From Phytophthora hibernalis (taxonomy: Eukaryota; Oomycota; Peronosporomycetes; Peronosporales; Peronosporaceae): 64,000 nt of DNA. The DNA is taken from the NCBI GenBank assembly GCA_012656075.1, contig JAAKBF010000306.1, forward strand, positions 1 through 64,000, given 5' to 3'. Positions 44,289 to 54,302 of the stretch are shown in pieces. The notes below the pieces were generated by a model, which was not told the origin of the DNA, did no database searches, and worked only from the letters and a program-made list of their open reading frames with translations. The position numbers and the translations under genes are program-made. Numbering within the stretch: the first letter of the stretch is position 1; each line of letters opens with the position of its first letter.

Positions 44289-45413
44289 CTAGACCCGCCT
44301 CACGTGGCAACGCTCGGTTGTGGTTGTCGTCGTGCTAGTGCTAGTGCTAGTGCCTGCTGAAGTGCTCTCGGTGGTGCTGCTGGTCGTCGTGCCTGAGGTG
44401 TTCGAGTACGGGCTGGTCGGGCTGCTACTGCTGGTACCAGTCGCACTGGCCTCCTCGTTCCTGCCAGCAAGGCAGCTCACTCCCAACGAAAGCTCGGCGA
44501 TCTCGGTCTTCAGTGTCCCGTCCGCGTGGAAAAGGCCAAAGTATCCTTCGACGGTGGCGTTGCTGGCCTCGATCTTCCACTCCTCATCAAAGCCCTCGAA
44601 GTAGTAAAACTCGAGTCCTAGCTCCGTGGCCATCTGATAGAAGTCGGAAAAGTAGTGAGCAGCGTTCGAAAGGAAGCCTCCGAGGCCTTCGGGCTCGAAC
44701 CGTCGAAGCCCAGCCAGTCTCGCCAACCACCACTTTCTTGCCGAGCGCCGCCGCCTGCTGGTACAGCGGCTCCATCCTCGAGTTGAAGTACTCAACTGCG
44801 TTCTCCACGTCGATTTTCTCCCAGAAGGAAAGCGTTAGCCTGGACAAAGTCCACGGCATCGGTGATCTCTGGGTGCGCCAGGTACACGTCACCAATCTCC
44901 GCGATCGTCACTTCCACGGATGCCAGGCTGTCTGCTGCAAGCGGGGCCTTGACGCGGTTCATGAACGCAATATTTTTCGTGGCCGTGACGTCTTTCCGAT
45001 AAACCGCCTCACTGCCCACGTGGATGTCAACAATGCTTCCGTCCGAAAAGATGCCCGAGTTTTGCTGGAGGAGCGCCTGGAGGTAGACAAATTCCGACTC
45101 GAAGACGGCGTCGTCGTCGCTTATCCAGAGACCCAGCGACACAGTCAGACCAGCGTTAATAGCCGCGGGCACCACAGTCGAGCCTTGGTTGCAATCTCCG
45201 AGTCAAAAATACGCACGGAGTTGGTGACTTGGGCTAAAGTCGCCATATCCGCCTGGATGCTGGCTGCACTCTTGCATCTTTGATCCACGGAGCCCAATCG
45301 GCTCCGATGCGAGGATTGTAGTTAATGCCGTGGATGCAGAAGTTTTGCGCCTCGGTTTGCTGGAGGGCAGATGAGAGAGCTGCGATGGCACCAAGGAGCT
45401 TGAAAGATAGCAT
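44289..45413 (-). CDS. Secreted GH17 beta-1,3-glucanase, copy 2 (heavily broken)
   Basis: Start ATG 45413 (MLSFKLLGAIAALSSALQQTEAQ, a clear signal peptide). Then FCIHGINYNPRIGADWAPW, SAASIQADMATLAQVTNSVRIFDSE, VVPAAINAGLTVSLGLWISDDDAVFE, HVGSEAVYRKD (Glu), IAEIGDVYLAHPEITDAVDFVQAN, WEKIDVENAVEYFNSRM, KVVVGETGWAS (Glu), FYYFEGFDEEWK, and a Ser/Thr stalk. About four shifts (near 45270, 45180, 44820 and 44710). Paralogous to copy 1; both catalytic Glu are kept. The number of breaks is higher than in other genes here, so genuine decay is possible. Confidence 0.75.
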
Positions 45414-45906
45414 CGCTGGCGCTGGGTGGATAGGTCACTAGTTGAAGTGCTTGCTGGATCTTGCCAATTGGAAAGTGAGTCTCGAGTATGTGTTGTGGCT
45501 TGACCAAAGCCTGCGCACACTGTGCAAGACCCTATCGATACTATGGGCCTTCCACGGATATATTGACCTTGGTGGGTGTTTCAACGCATGTCAGGTTCCG
45601 TAACGGAAGAAACCGAGGAAGGAGATCGATGGTGCGTTGTTGACGTTATTTAATAGTGGCGTTGGTTCGCACCTCGATTCAGTGAGATGTTGAATAGCGA
45701 CGAATATGTTGGCAGCTTTCGTTTGTTGTGCCTCTCAAGCAAGTTTTCCTGATGAAGAAGAGATGGGCATGCTGGAAGGGTGTTGCACCCCTTCCAGCAT
45801 GCTCGCCTCAGTTTATACATGTATTGTGCTTTGCATATATTTTGGCAAAAGGCGCGGTTGTACTTCAAAATCGAGTTTTAGCGTTTAGCACATGCCTTTT
45901 AATTAA
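45414..45906. other. Spacer before the PiggyBac-like element
   Basis: No gene. It holds a strong hairpin at 45767-45802 (GCATGCTGGAAGG mirrored by CCTTCCAGCATGC), TACATGTA at 45816, and a segment 45826-45857 (TGTGCTTTGCATATATTTTGG) that recurs inverted beyond the element's right end (about 50406-50445). Confidence 0.55.
45767..45802. repeat. Long near-perfect hairpin
   Basis: 16-bp stem (GCATGCTGGAAGGGTG / CACCC-C-TTCCAGCATGC with one extra C) and a TTG loop. It is just outside the left PiggyBac end. Confidence 0.75.
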
Positions 45907-45971
45907 CCCCCCACACTCACGGGTTGTATATGCATACATGAGGCCAAAAAGGGCAAAATTACCCTTCTTGT

Positions 45972-45995
45972 AACATGTTGTATATTCAACATGTT
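45972..45995. repeat. Left subterminal palindrome of the PiggyBac element
   Basis: AACATGTTG / CAACATGTT arms around TATATT. Same motif as the right subterminal and intronic copies. Confidence 0.8.
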
Positions 45996-46075
45996 AAAGA
46001 CACTGAGAATGCACAGGGTTAGGACAAAACATCACACATAATATCGACAATTCGCAAGAGAAAGACACTTCAAAG

Positions 46076-47700
46076 ATGACTGACATTGTGACCAGACCGT
46101 TGGTGGGTACGAGGCCCGCAGCCAACGATTTCCAGTCATTCGAGAAAAAGCCGAGAAGTAAGCAGAACTCGGTAATGGCGGCACGGCGGGAGACACGTCG
46201 CGAAACGGAGGCATTCCTCGCGCGACTGCAAGGAAGGAGTCTTGCTGTGCGCCAACGCCTATCTGAAGAGCACAGGGCGTACATGCACGGGGAGAGGAGA
46301 CCCACGCTGACTTCGGAGACGCGGATCCAAGCGCACCACCGGGCGTCGACGCAGCCCAGGCGATAGAGCCACCGCCGGCGGCGCCTCTCTATCGACGTCC
46401 TCCAGTAGGAAAGGACGCTTCTTACATTGCTGCTGCGAAGAAGCGCATGGCCCAGCCCCTTGTAAAAAAACTAACCAGAAGAAGCAAACGAAGACGAAGG
46501 CTCCGGCAAAAAGAAGAAAACGAAGCGGCAGCTGGCTGCTGAGGCGAAGGACGCGAAGGACGCAAAGGAGGCGGACGCCATCGCGCGAGCAGAGGCGAAG
46601 GCTGCAAGCCAGTCTGCTGCGAAGGAGGCTGGACGCAAGAAGGTGACGGACGACGAAAATCGAGGAGCAGCTGCCCGTCAGCAAGCACTTACTCAACTAC
46701 AAGATGCGGAAATGGCTAAGGCGGCACCGAAGCCTGTGCCACCCAAGAAAGCGAGGAAGGAGACAAGCCCACCCGTCGTGGTTGCAGAGATCACTGGAGA
46801 TGGCGATGATGAATGTTTTCATCTCTGGTGCGTATGGCGCCGCCGTGATCGACCTCGCCAGAGCTGTCTACCAGGTTTGTGATCCCCGTGATGCAGTATA
46901 TACAACGTGTTAACATACTGACATGCTGCATGATTGTCGTATTATGTGTGACAGTACGGAGTTAGCAGCAAAACAACCATCGGCGGCACGGTATGTGGCT
47001 AATGTCATGCTGTATATACAACGTTGTCTAACCATATCTGTGTTGTATAATGTGATGCTATTATTTTGGCACCAGAACGCTTTCTGGCGATTTGGATGAT
47101 GCTGCTCGGACTGCTGAAAATTCGACCGTTGCTGTGTCTCGTGAAACTGTCGGTGAGGGCCTGAATTCTGACATGGAGGAGATGACGCAGACTCTGAAGA
47201 TTGATATATTGAGACAGAGTCTGAGGAGGATGTATCTGCTGCAGCACTCGCCGACCAGCTCTGTGTAGATCAAGTCCAAGAAGAAGATGGCGGTTCTTTG
47301 GGAGATGATGACGTCGTGAACGGGGAAGCACTCATCGCTCGCGAAAAGAGAATAATGACGAGAGAGCTCGCCAGGGACCGTCTACAAACAGCGATGGGAA
47401 AGCTGACGCGCGACTGGACGACTACTACACAGGACTGGCGCCAACTAACCAAAGACGAGATGGTTGTACTGGCGCAGGACGAAGATGCGCTGAAGAAGAT
47501 GCGAGTGGACGGTTCGAATTTTGGTACGCTCTTCACGAATGTTGTATAAGTAACATGTACTCATTGTGATGATGTTGTATGATTCAACCAGACACTACTA
47601 CGCATGTCGAGAGACCGGAGGTTTATCCTGGTCTGTACACAGGAGAATGCGGACCAACTGAAGCGGTAATGGAGAGGGTCGAATCGCCGCTGCAACTATT
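46076..47700 (+). CDS. N-terminal region of the PiggyBac host gene
   Basis: From ATG 46076 (MTDIVTRPLVGTRPAANDFQ) through Lys/Ala/Glu-rich sequence (AKDAKEADAIARAEAKAASQSAAKEAGRKK) to an acidic helical exon (EALIAREKRIMTRELARDRLQTAMGKLTRDW, 47340-47520). Introns inferred at 46876-46955, 46991-47075 and about 47524-47591. Several frame breaks. It may be the transposase's own long N-terminus or a separate small ORF; it has no recognised domain. Confidence 0.4.
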
Positions 47701-49915
47701 TTTCTTTTCATGCCACCCAGATTGTGGCATCGGATTGCAACCGGTTCCAATCGCTACTACGACCAGCACCTGAATGAGCGCGTGGACCGAATGTACGACA
47801 AGCAGCTGAAAAGGGTGAGACTGCAACAAAGAGGAAATTCTGCTGCGCGAAACGAAGAGACACAAGAACATCAAGCCAAAAGACATTCTTCATTGCCTGG
47901 GCTTACTGGTGGCCAGAATGTTGTGCCCACACACGCGGCGCTTCGCGGATCATTGGCGCAAGTCCCCAATTGGAGCTGTGCCGAAAGGAACATTCAACCA
48001 GTTCATGTCGAAGGTTCGCTTTAGTCGGGTTATGCAAAACTTGCACTTTACGAACAACGCTGACTCGCGGGCCGAGACAGATCGAGCCTGGAAGGTTCGC
48101 TCTGTGGTTGATAACCTTCAACAAAGGCTTCAACGTTCCCTCCGTTCTTGCATTTGACGAAGCAATGATTCCATCAAGAAGCCGCCACAACGTGGCCAGG
48201 CAGTTCATGAAAGACAAGCCTCACAAATGGGGGACCAAGATCTTCATGACGTGCTGTGCTAAAACTGCATACTGTCTTCGGTACGTGTATCTCCGTGGCT
48301 CCTGCATTGGAGGCCGCGGGGTTTGCTTTTTGGCTATGTCTCACATGTTGTACATAACTCATTTTTGGTTTACTTTATGCTGTATATCCAACACGTGCAG
48401 CCTTGAAGTTTACTGTGGTTCAAATCAGCACGCGGACGAGCTAAGTGGCGCCTCATCGACGCGATTTTCAGCAGACCCGAACTCCGGTCCTGCAGCAGTG
48501 ATCCGCAATCTCCATGAAGTCCTCCCCGCCCCGCAAGACGGAGTGTTTCATGCGGTTGTGACAGACAGGTTCTATACATTGATTCAACTAGCTCTACAGC
48601 TTCTTACCCGCAACGTTTACAGCCTCGGCACAATCCAGACGAACAAAAGGGTTCCCGCCGTCGCTTATCACGAAGGACGCAACGCGACCGCCGGATGTGG
48701 ACCGTGGAACGTCTGCAATAGCGGTTGCCAAGTGTTGTCCCAAGTTACAAGTGCTACGCTGGTGGGATCGATTGCCGGTGTATCTACTTTCAACTGGAAG
48801 CAGTACAAGCTCGCAAGCTTGCGGTACGAACACTTCTCTATCGAAACCATTCTTGCTCTAACTCTATGTTTCGTTGTTTGTTTAAAACTAGGACGTCACG
48901 TTCCGGGTCACTATTCTCTGCCCGTCCGCAATGCGTGATTAACACCGCTGGATGGGCGGGGTAGATGTCCATAATCAACTACGCCTCCAGCGTTACTCGC
49001 TTCAGCTTGCAGTGCGGTACCGAAAGTACTACAAGACGATCTTCTTGGGCCTCGTCGACATGGCGATTACATCGTTTATCGCGAGGCCCAGAAACAGAGA
49101 GGTGAACCGTCGTCTGACCACGCGGGGTTTCTTCAGATCTTGCAGTCCCAATTACTGCAAGTTGCAGCAGAAGATCTCATCGATGAGGTATATACTCCAT
49201 CAGTTCCAACTGACATGTTGTACATGCTTGACATGTTTTTTCTAACTTGTACGTTGTGCGCAGATTTTTTCACCTGGTGTGTCAACGCCTGCTGCATGCA
49301 CGGTTCCGGTGGAGCACAAGCTTACAGAATTCCCTGAGTTGGTTCAAATTCGAGAAGGCTTTCGGAAGCGACCGCAGCACCAGTGCAAGGTGTGTTCGAT
49401 CAGGAAGAAGAAGGTCGGTGAACGAAGAGCTATAATATTTTACTGCGATACGTGCAGGGATGGAAGCAAGCGGTGCGAAATTATGGTTTGAGCGATGACA
49501 AGTTTGCACTGATTATATGTATGGATTTTAGCGTCTACCTCTGTGACCGGATTCGGCCCGGACACTACCCTGGCAACACCATGACATGCCACCAAATCTG
49601 GCATGTCAGGTGGAAAATGGCGAAGAGCGACCCCACCCTCGTGTTGGCCGTGGTATTCAGATGCGCGGACTAGGAAAGAAGCGCCGCCGCCAGGCCGCCG
49701 AGGACGAAAGCAACGACGAAGACGACGGAGAAGACGACGAAGAAGGTGAGGACGGTGAAGGGGAGAATGGAGGAGATGCCGGTGCGGACGACGCGGCAAG
49801 CGCAGTGAGCGATGTCGTGCAGAGTGAAGGGACGGCGAGTGAGGTTGTGCAGGGTGATGAGACGGCGAATGAGGTTGTTCAACGTGAAGAGATGTTAGGT
49901 GAAGAGAAAGAATAA
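47700..49915 (+). CDS. PiggyBac-like transposase (DDE_Tnp_1_7)
   Basis: Order: helical lead-in (IATGSNRYYDQHLNERVD), then FMSKVRFSRVMQNLHFTNN, VLAFDEAMIPSRSRHNVARQFMKDKPHKWGTKIFM (first catalytic Asp), VVTDRFYTLIQLALQLL (second Asp), WMGGVDVHNQLRLQRYSLQLAVRYRKYYKTIFLG (third acidic block), and a Cys/His-rich zinc-binding tail (HQCKVCSIRKKK, IIFYCDTCRDGSKR, YLCDRIRPGHYPGNTMTCHQIWH). Introns 48281-48400, about 48823-48890, 49188-49263 and 49473-49531. A TAA interrupts SAMRD*HRWMGG at about 48938, and a shift near 49617 (A-run) leads into an acidic tail. Probably inactive as assembled. Confidence 0.75.
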
Positions 49916-50233
49916 GGCGTTTGCCGAATGCTGGACGTTTCAGCTAATCAACTTCAATATATATCGTAGCAATCATTGATGACTCCATACATAGTCGCGC
50001 AATTTTGATCGTACTCTGCTCGCCATTGATAAAAAGGACGCCGCTAACAAGTACGATATACCTCCTGTTAAACCTCGGTGACCTAGCGTCGATCTAGTTG
50101 ACTACATGCGTGTACATAGCGCTACGATGACCTGAGCAAGCAATCGCTTCCGATCAAGCCAGCTTCCCGCAGTTCATAGAAGGACATCGTACTTATGAAA
50201 GGTCATACAAAAATGAAGAGTAGCCTTTTCTGA

Positions 50234-50255
50234 ACATGTTGTATATACAACATGT
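50234..50255. repeat. Right subterminal palindrome of the PiggyBac element
   Basis: A perfect 22-bp palindrome, half-site ACATGTTGTAT. A candidate transposase binding site. Confidence 0.85.
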
Positions 50256-50372
50256 GGTAACGTGGACAGGAGTCGAAAAAGCCCGTGAGTGCGGGGGTAA
50301 GCTTGCACTTCCGCATCGGAGTAAAGTCGTAATTAGGATAAAATCGAGTTGTCAGGTCTAATATAATAGACC

Positions 50373-50423
50373 TTATCGAGCCTTTGCCAAAATAATATTT
50401 TATTTTGGCAAAAGGCTCGATAA
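50373..50423. repeat. Long hairpin, 23-bp stem
   Basis: TTATCGAGCCTTTGCC... pairs with ...GGCAAAAGGCTCGATAA around a TATT loop; the arms differ only by one base in a T-run. Confidence 0.85.
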
Positions 50424-50648
50424 AATATATTATATGCAAAGCACAATTGGAGATTTCGACAAGGAGCTTCCCATGAGAACGCTACTGGTATACGGGACGT
50501 GACTTGGTCATGTCCGTTGGGGGTGGGGGTCAATTAAAACGACCGACTACTGTCTTGTGTGGTGGTCATTCGCTGCTTTTCTTGGTTGGTTGGTGCTGAG
50601 CACCTCATCATGTAGCTCCTTCCCTGCTGGCAAGATGTTGCAGCGCGC

Positions 50649-50679
50649 ACCGGAATTCAATTCAGCATTGAATTCCGGT
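50649..50679. repeat. Perfect hairpin, 13-bp stem
   Basis: ACCGGAATTCAAT / ATTGAATTCCGGT with loop TCAGC. Confidence 0.85.
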
Positions 50680-50817
50680 ACATGTATGTAGTCACAAATG
50701 GAATGTAATGGAATGGCGTTCTCCGAGCATGTCGTGTTGACAACAAGCACCGGGCATCTGCCATCCAGACGCCGACTATGAATCAAGTGCGCTGCTCGCA
50801 GATAACTTACACGTCGA

Positions 50818-50841
50818 AAAAGTATCTTCAAAGATACTTTT
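50818..50841. repeat. Perfect hairpin, 11-bp stem
   Basis: AAAAGTATCTT / AAGATACTTTT with a 2-base CA loop. Confidence 0.8.
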
Positions 50842-50974
50842 AGGCTGCTGGCTAATGCAACTGCTTCTCGTGTTTATTACCGGTAATTGACTTGATGACT
50901 TGCGCTGGTGTTCTTGTCTTCCGTTGAGCCAGCACGGCACCGGCTTATAAGAAAAGGAGGTTAATAAATCGCTT

Positions 50975-53645
50975 CTAGGGAGAGCCCGTGGGCTGCTGCA
51001 CCTTCTTGCCCTTGAAGAGCCCGCCAAGAGCACTGAGACCACTTGAGGACTTGGTGCTTTCGCCGTTGGGTGCGAGGCCCTCGGACTCGCTCTTCTGCTG
51101 CTTGGCACGGCGTTCCAGTTCCTGCAAACGCAGTTCAAGCTGGTCGTACGTGCCCTTGGCCACACCGCGCAAACGTTTCTGCAGGAGGATGGCTGAAAGA
51201 ATGAGCGGCAGCAGGAACAGGCTCAGGAACAGCGCACACAACGAAATGGCAAGCGTCGTGCCCAGCACGTTCTGACAGAGCGACTCGTTGATGGCGTCGA
51301 AGGACAGGTTGGCCCACGCGCAGTCGCCCGAGCAACGCGCCTGCTCTACGGACGTCATGAGGTTGCGCACCGTTCCCTTCTCCCCCAGCATCGACAGCAG
51401 CGGACCAGTCTTCAGAGCCGTGATCTTGGTGAAGTACGCGGTGGCGAACTCGGAGATCGACATGGAGTAATTCCACTGTTCGGGGAACGTTTTGCCCGTG
51501 TCTCCCAGAAGAGTCTCGCGCATCTCGTCCAGCATCGTGCTCGCCTTGTCGAAGGCCAACATGTACTCGTACGCCTCGTAAAATGCAAGCTGGCACGCAG
51601 CTTGAGTCGTCGTCTTGGCCGACGGGTCTGACTCGCACAGACCCGTCATGTAGCACAGGGAGATCCTCTGTGGTCTTGTTGACACACCCGTACGACGTGG
51701 CCAGCTCGTTGTATGCCAACCAGGGGTCAAGGTGTTTTCCTGTGTGAATTTCACGACCGGCTTCTTCTTCGCGGCCTCAGCAGCAGCAGCAAGCCTAGAC
51801 ACAAGGTTCCTCGAACGCGTCGAGTTGAAGTTGAAATCGGTGAGGTCGAAGTTGGACACGATCTCTCCGTACTTTGAGATGATCGTTCCGACGCTCGTGG
51901 TGTCTGCTGTCTGCACGACCTTGTACTCGTCTTCCACGTTGCAGGAGAAAGCCAGAGGAGCATCGAGGCCAAGCGGTGTGAGTACGTTGCTTCCGTTGAA
52001 GCAAGCATTCGCCATCGCAGAAAGCTGCGTCGATGCGTACGGGGACATATCCTCGTGGATCAGCTTCATGTACTCGCACGAGTCGTACCACACAGCTCCG
52101 ACTGCAAGGAGGGATGCCGAAAGCACAAAGCTCAACACGCACACAAGCACACCCAACGCCCAGCTTACATGCAGCAAGTGCACCCACTGAGTCGTCTTAG
52201 CAGTGCACGCATTCTTTACGATGGCAATGATGCCCAGGATCGACGCAATCATACCAAAGAGGAATACGCACACCACAAGCGCGCTGCGGGAATGACAGGT
52301 CGTTGAAAGTGGTGGTAAGCACACCCACGACGTCCATGGAGCTGTTTGTCGCTGCACCTAAAACCGTAATATCCCGTGTTGCCGTACGCAGAGTCGTGTC
52401 AAGCGCAGCGCTTCCGGTCACAAGTGAGGTTAGAAGCAAGCTCACTGCGTCTCCTACAATGTCGCTGCTACCGGAGATTGCAGCGGCAGTGTTGTTGACG
52501 AAGAACGTGACAGGTGACCCGCAAACTCTGTCGGGGCATGCCATGCAGAATGTCGCGCTCGTTGCGGGATCGCAGGTCACGGTCGGGAATGTGCCGTGGT
52601 TGTAATAGATGCTGCCGAAATCCGCAATCATCTGCCTGAGCGTGGCGCCGTCACTCACGATCCAGTCCGAATTCTTCATCTGAGCGTTCACCGCCTTCGA
52701 CGCAATAGTAAGCTCAGCGGCGGCATCGTTCAGTGGAGTCAGCAAATTGGCCACGAAGATGTTGGCATTCTCTAATGTAGCCTTCAGCGAGTACAGGACG
52801 TCTTCAACACCATCCGAGATGCTGGTGTTGAGCGCTGCAGTGATGACCATGCAGATGAAGACTGCCAGCGAGCATATCAAGAACGTAAGCGTCGGGATGA
52901 GGACGTCACAACGCGAGTAGCCTTTCTCGTTGGGCTCGCGGCCACCGCAACGGTTGAACACGCATCGGAGCACCACGAAGCCAATGCAGCTCAACGCTGT
53001 AAGCACACCCATGACAGTGCCGGGAGCCACAAACGGAGCCAAAGAACTAGGGTACCCCGTTGACATCCACTTGGTCGCAGACGTAACATCGGCGTCCGTG
53101 AAGATCTGGCGGCGGGCATCCTTCCCGTTAGGCACGACGTCGTCCCACTTGCAATTGCTTCTGCGCTCGCACTTGTCCTTGCTGTTGCACGAATCGGTGT
53201 CTAGCATGACAACGCATTTGCCATTGATGTCGCGCATAGCATCACTGCTTGAGGGGTCCACGCAGCGCTCCAGCTCAGCGTCGGTCGAGGACTGGACGCA
53301 GATGTAGGTGGTGAAGCTCGACAACGACGACTTGTACCAGCTCTCACTCTTCTGGCGCATGCCCGACATTGCAGAATTACCTGCGACAGCGCTCAACTTG
53401 AGAGCACTCTGGCGTGCTGTCTTGTACGCTACAAGGGCGTTCGGCTCGTCAGTGTTGATCTCAGCGGAGGTCATACCGGTTGGCGACACGTAGTTGGTGT
53501 TGTTCGCCGTGCGCACCGGGCACTTGTCTTGCCACACCAACGTCGCGGAATCCGAGCAGGTGGACGGCCACGTGGTTGCTCCAAGCACCGGGCTCCACCC
53601 CATTGTCGTGCTCAGGAGCAACGCGAGTCCCTCCCGATAGCGCAT
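50975..53645 (-). CDS. Pentaspan membrane protein, prominin-like topology
   Basis: Start chosen at ATG 53645 (MRYREGLALLLSTTMGWSPVLGATTWP), which gives a signal peptide; an upstream in-frame start at 53693 does not. The protein, about 890 aa, has an N-terminal Cys-containing ectodomain, TM1 (GTVMGVLTALSCIGFVVLRCVF), a short Cys loop, TM2 (LIPTLTFLICSLAVFICMVITAAL), a roughly 190-aa loop, TM3 (LVVCVFLFGMIASILGIIAIV), TM4 (WALGVLVCVLSFVLSASLLAVGAVW), a roughly 270-aa loop, TM5 (TTLAISLCALFLSLFLLPLILSAILL), and a coiled cytoplasmic tail. Five spans and two large loops is the prominin plan; homology is inferred from topology, not from a motif. Breaks: near 52285, and a compensated pair near 51722/51665. 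Confidence 0.6.
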
Positions 53646-53693
53646 GCTGCCAGTCGCTTGGTCTCTGTATGTACTCCCCACGCACTCGCTCAA

Positions 53694-54302
53694 GCCGAAT
53701 CAAGAATGAGCTCGGGAAACGGACATCAACCCACGACCCCGACAAGGGCCATGTACGGAGATAGACAGCAGTTCTCCATCTAAAAATCGCCGTCGGCACG
53801 TGGGAGGTGGCAATCACGGGCATGGTAAATATAGTGGTGGTCTGCAGCATCGCAGGCGGATCAGCAGCATTGCACACGGAGCTGGCACTTACCTCATTCC
53901 GGTGCGTATTTAAAGCGTTCAGAAGTATTCGTTGAGCTTGGCATCGTCTAGGTCAATCAAAGGTGACCGCACCTACGTTCAAGAAGTATTCGTAGAGCAG
54001 AATTACCGGTAGCGAAATCTCGATACGTTTCTTAGCAGCACCAGCCCTTACATGTCATGTAATACATGCGCAGGGGAAGCGGGGGACTGATAGCAACCTT
54101 GATTCCCCCTCCTTTCGGCCGGAGCCCCTCGATCACTCCCCATTTTATTTGGCAACAGCACAACGCGGCAGCAGTGAAAAGCCTCGCAAAGCATCGTGTC
54201 CATGATACACACCCTGGTGGGGTCGTTAGCGCTAACGACCCACCCTCAAGCATCTTTTGGTTGACACGGTATCCATACCGGTAGAACGGTCTCAGTGTAG
54301 CC
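53694..54302. other. Divergent intergenic region with a 22-bp palindrome
   Basis: Between the pentaspan gene (minus) and the kinase gene (plus). Contains TACCGGTA at 54004 and 54276 and a perfect palindrome 54220-54241 (GGGTCGTTAGC and its complement). A minus-frame ORF 54346-54032 has no recognisable product; 54060-54290 may be part of a dispersed repeat. Confidence 0.45.
54220..54241. repeat. 22-bp perfect palindrome
   Basis: Half-site GGGTCGTTAGC. Similarity continues outward (GGTGG versus CACC) with one base of slippage. Confidence 0.8.

Larger units (their letters stand above)
45907..50297 (+). mobile_element. PiggyBac-like DNA transposon
   Basis: The left end follows TTAA (45903-45906) and begins CCCCCCACACTCACGGG. 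The right end, inverted, reads CCCCC-GCACTCACGGG (50282-50297), followed by TAAGC instead of TTAA. Internally, on the plus strand, there is a multi-intron transposase gene with the PiggyBac DDE_Tnp_1_7 core and Cys-rich C-terminus. Just inside both ends lies the palindrome centred on TGTTGTATATACAACA (45972-45995 and 50234-50255). About 4.4 kb. The TTAA target and C/G-rich terminal repeats match the PiggyBac superfamily. The missing T on the right may be decay or a sequence error. Confidence 0.75.
50298..50974. other. Hairpin-rich intergenic region right of the PiggyBac element
   Basis: No gene is supported. It contains AGGTCTA/TAGACCT (50354-50373), a 23-bp-stem hairpin 50373-50423, a 13-bp-stem hairpin 50649-50679, an 11-bp-stem hairpin 50818-50841, TACATGTA at 50679 and TACCGGTA at 50878. 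The density of perfect inverted repeats suggests small foldback or MITE-like units. Confidence 0.6.

Noticed and set aside
52055..53764. Plus-strand ORFs opposite the pentaspan gene
   Set aside because: No domain, and the minus strand encodes coherent membrane segments over the same bases.
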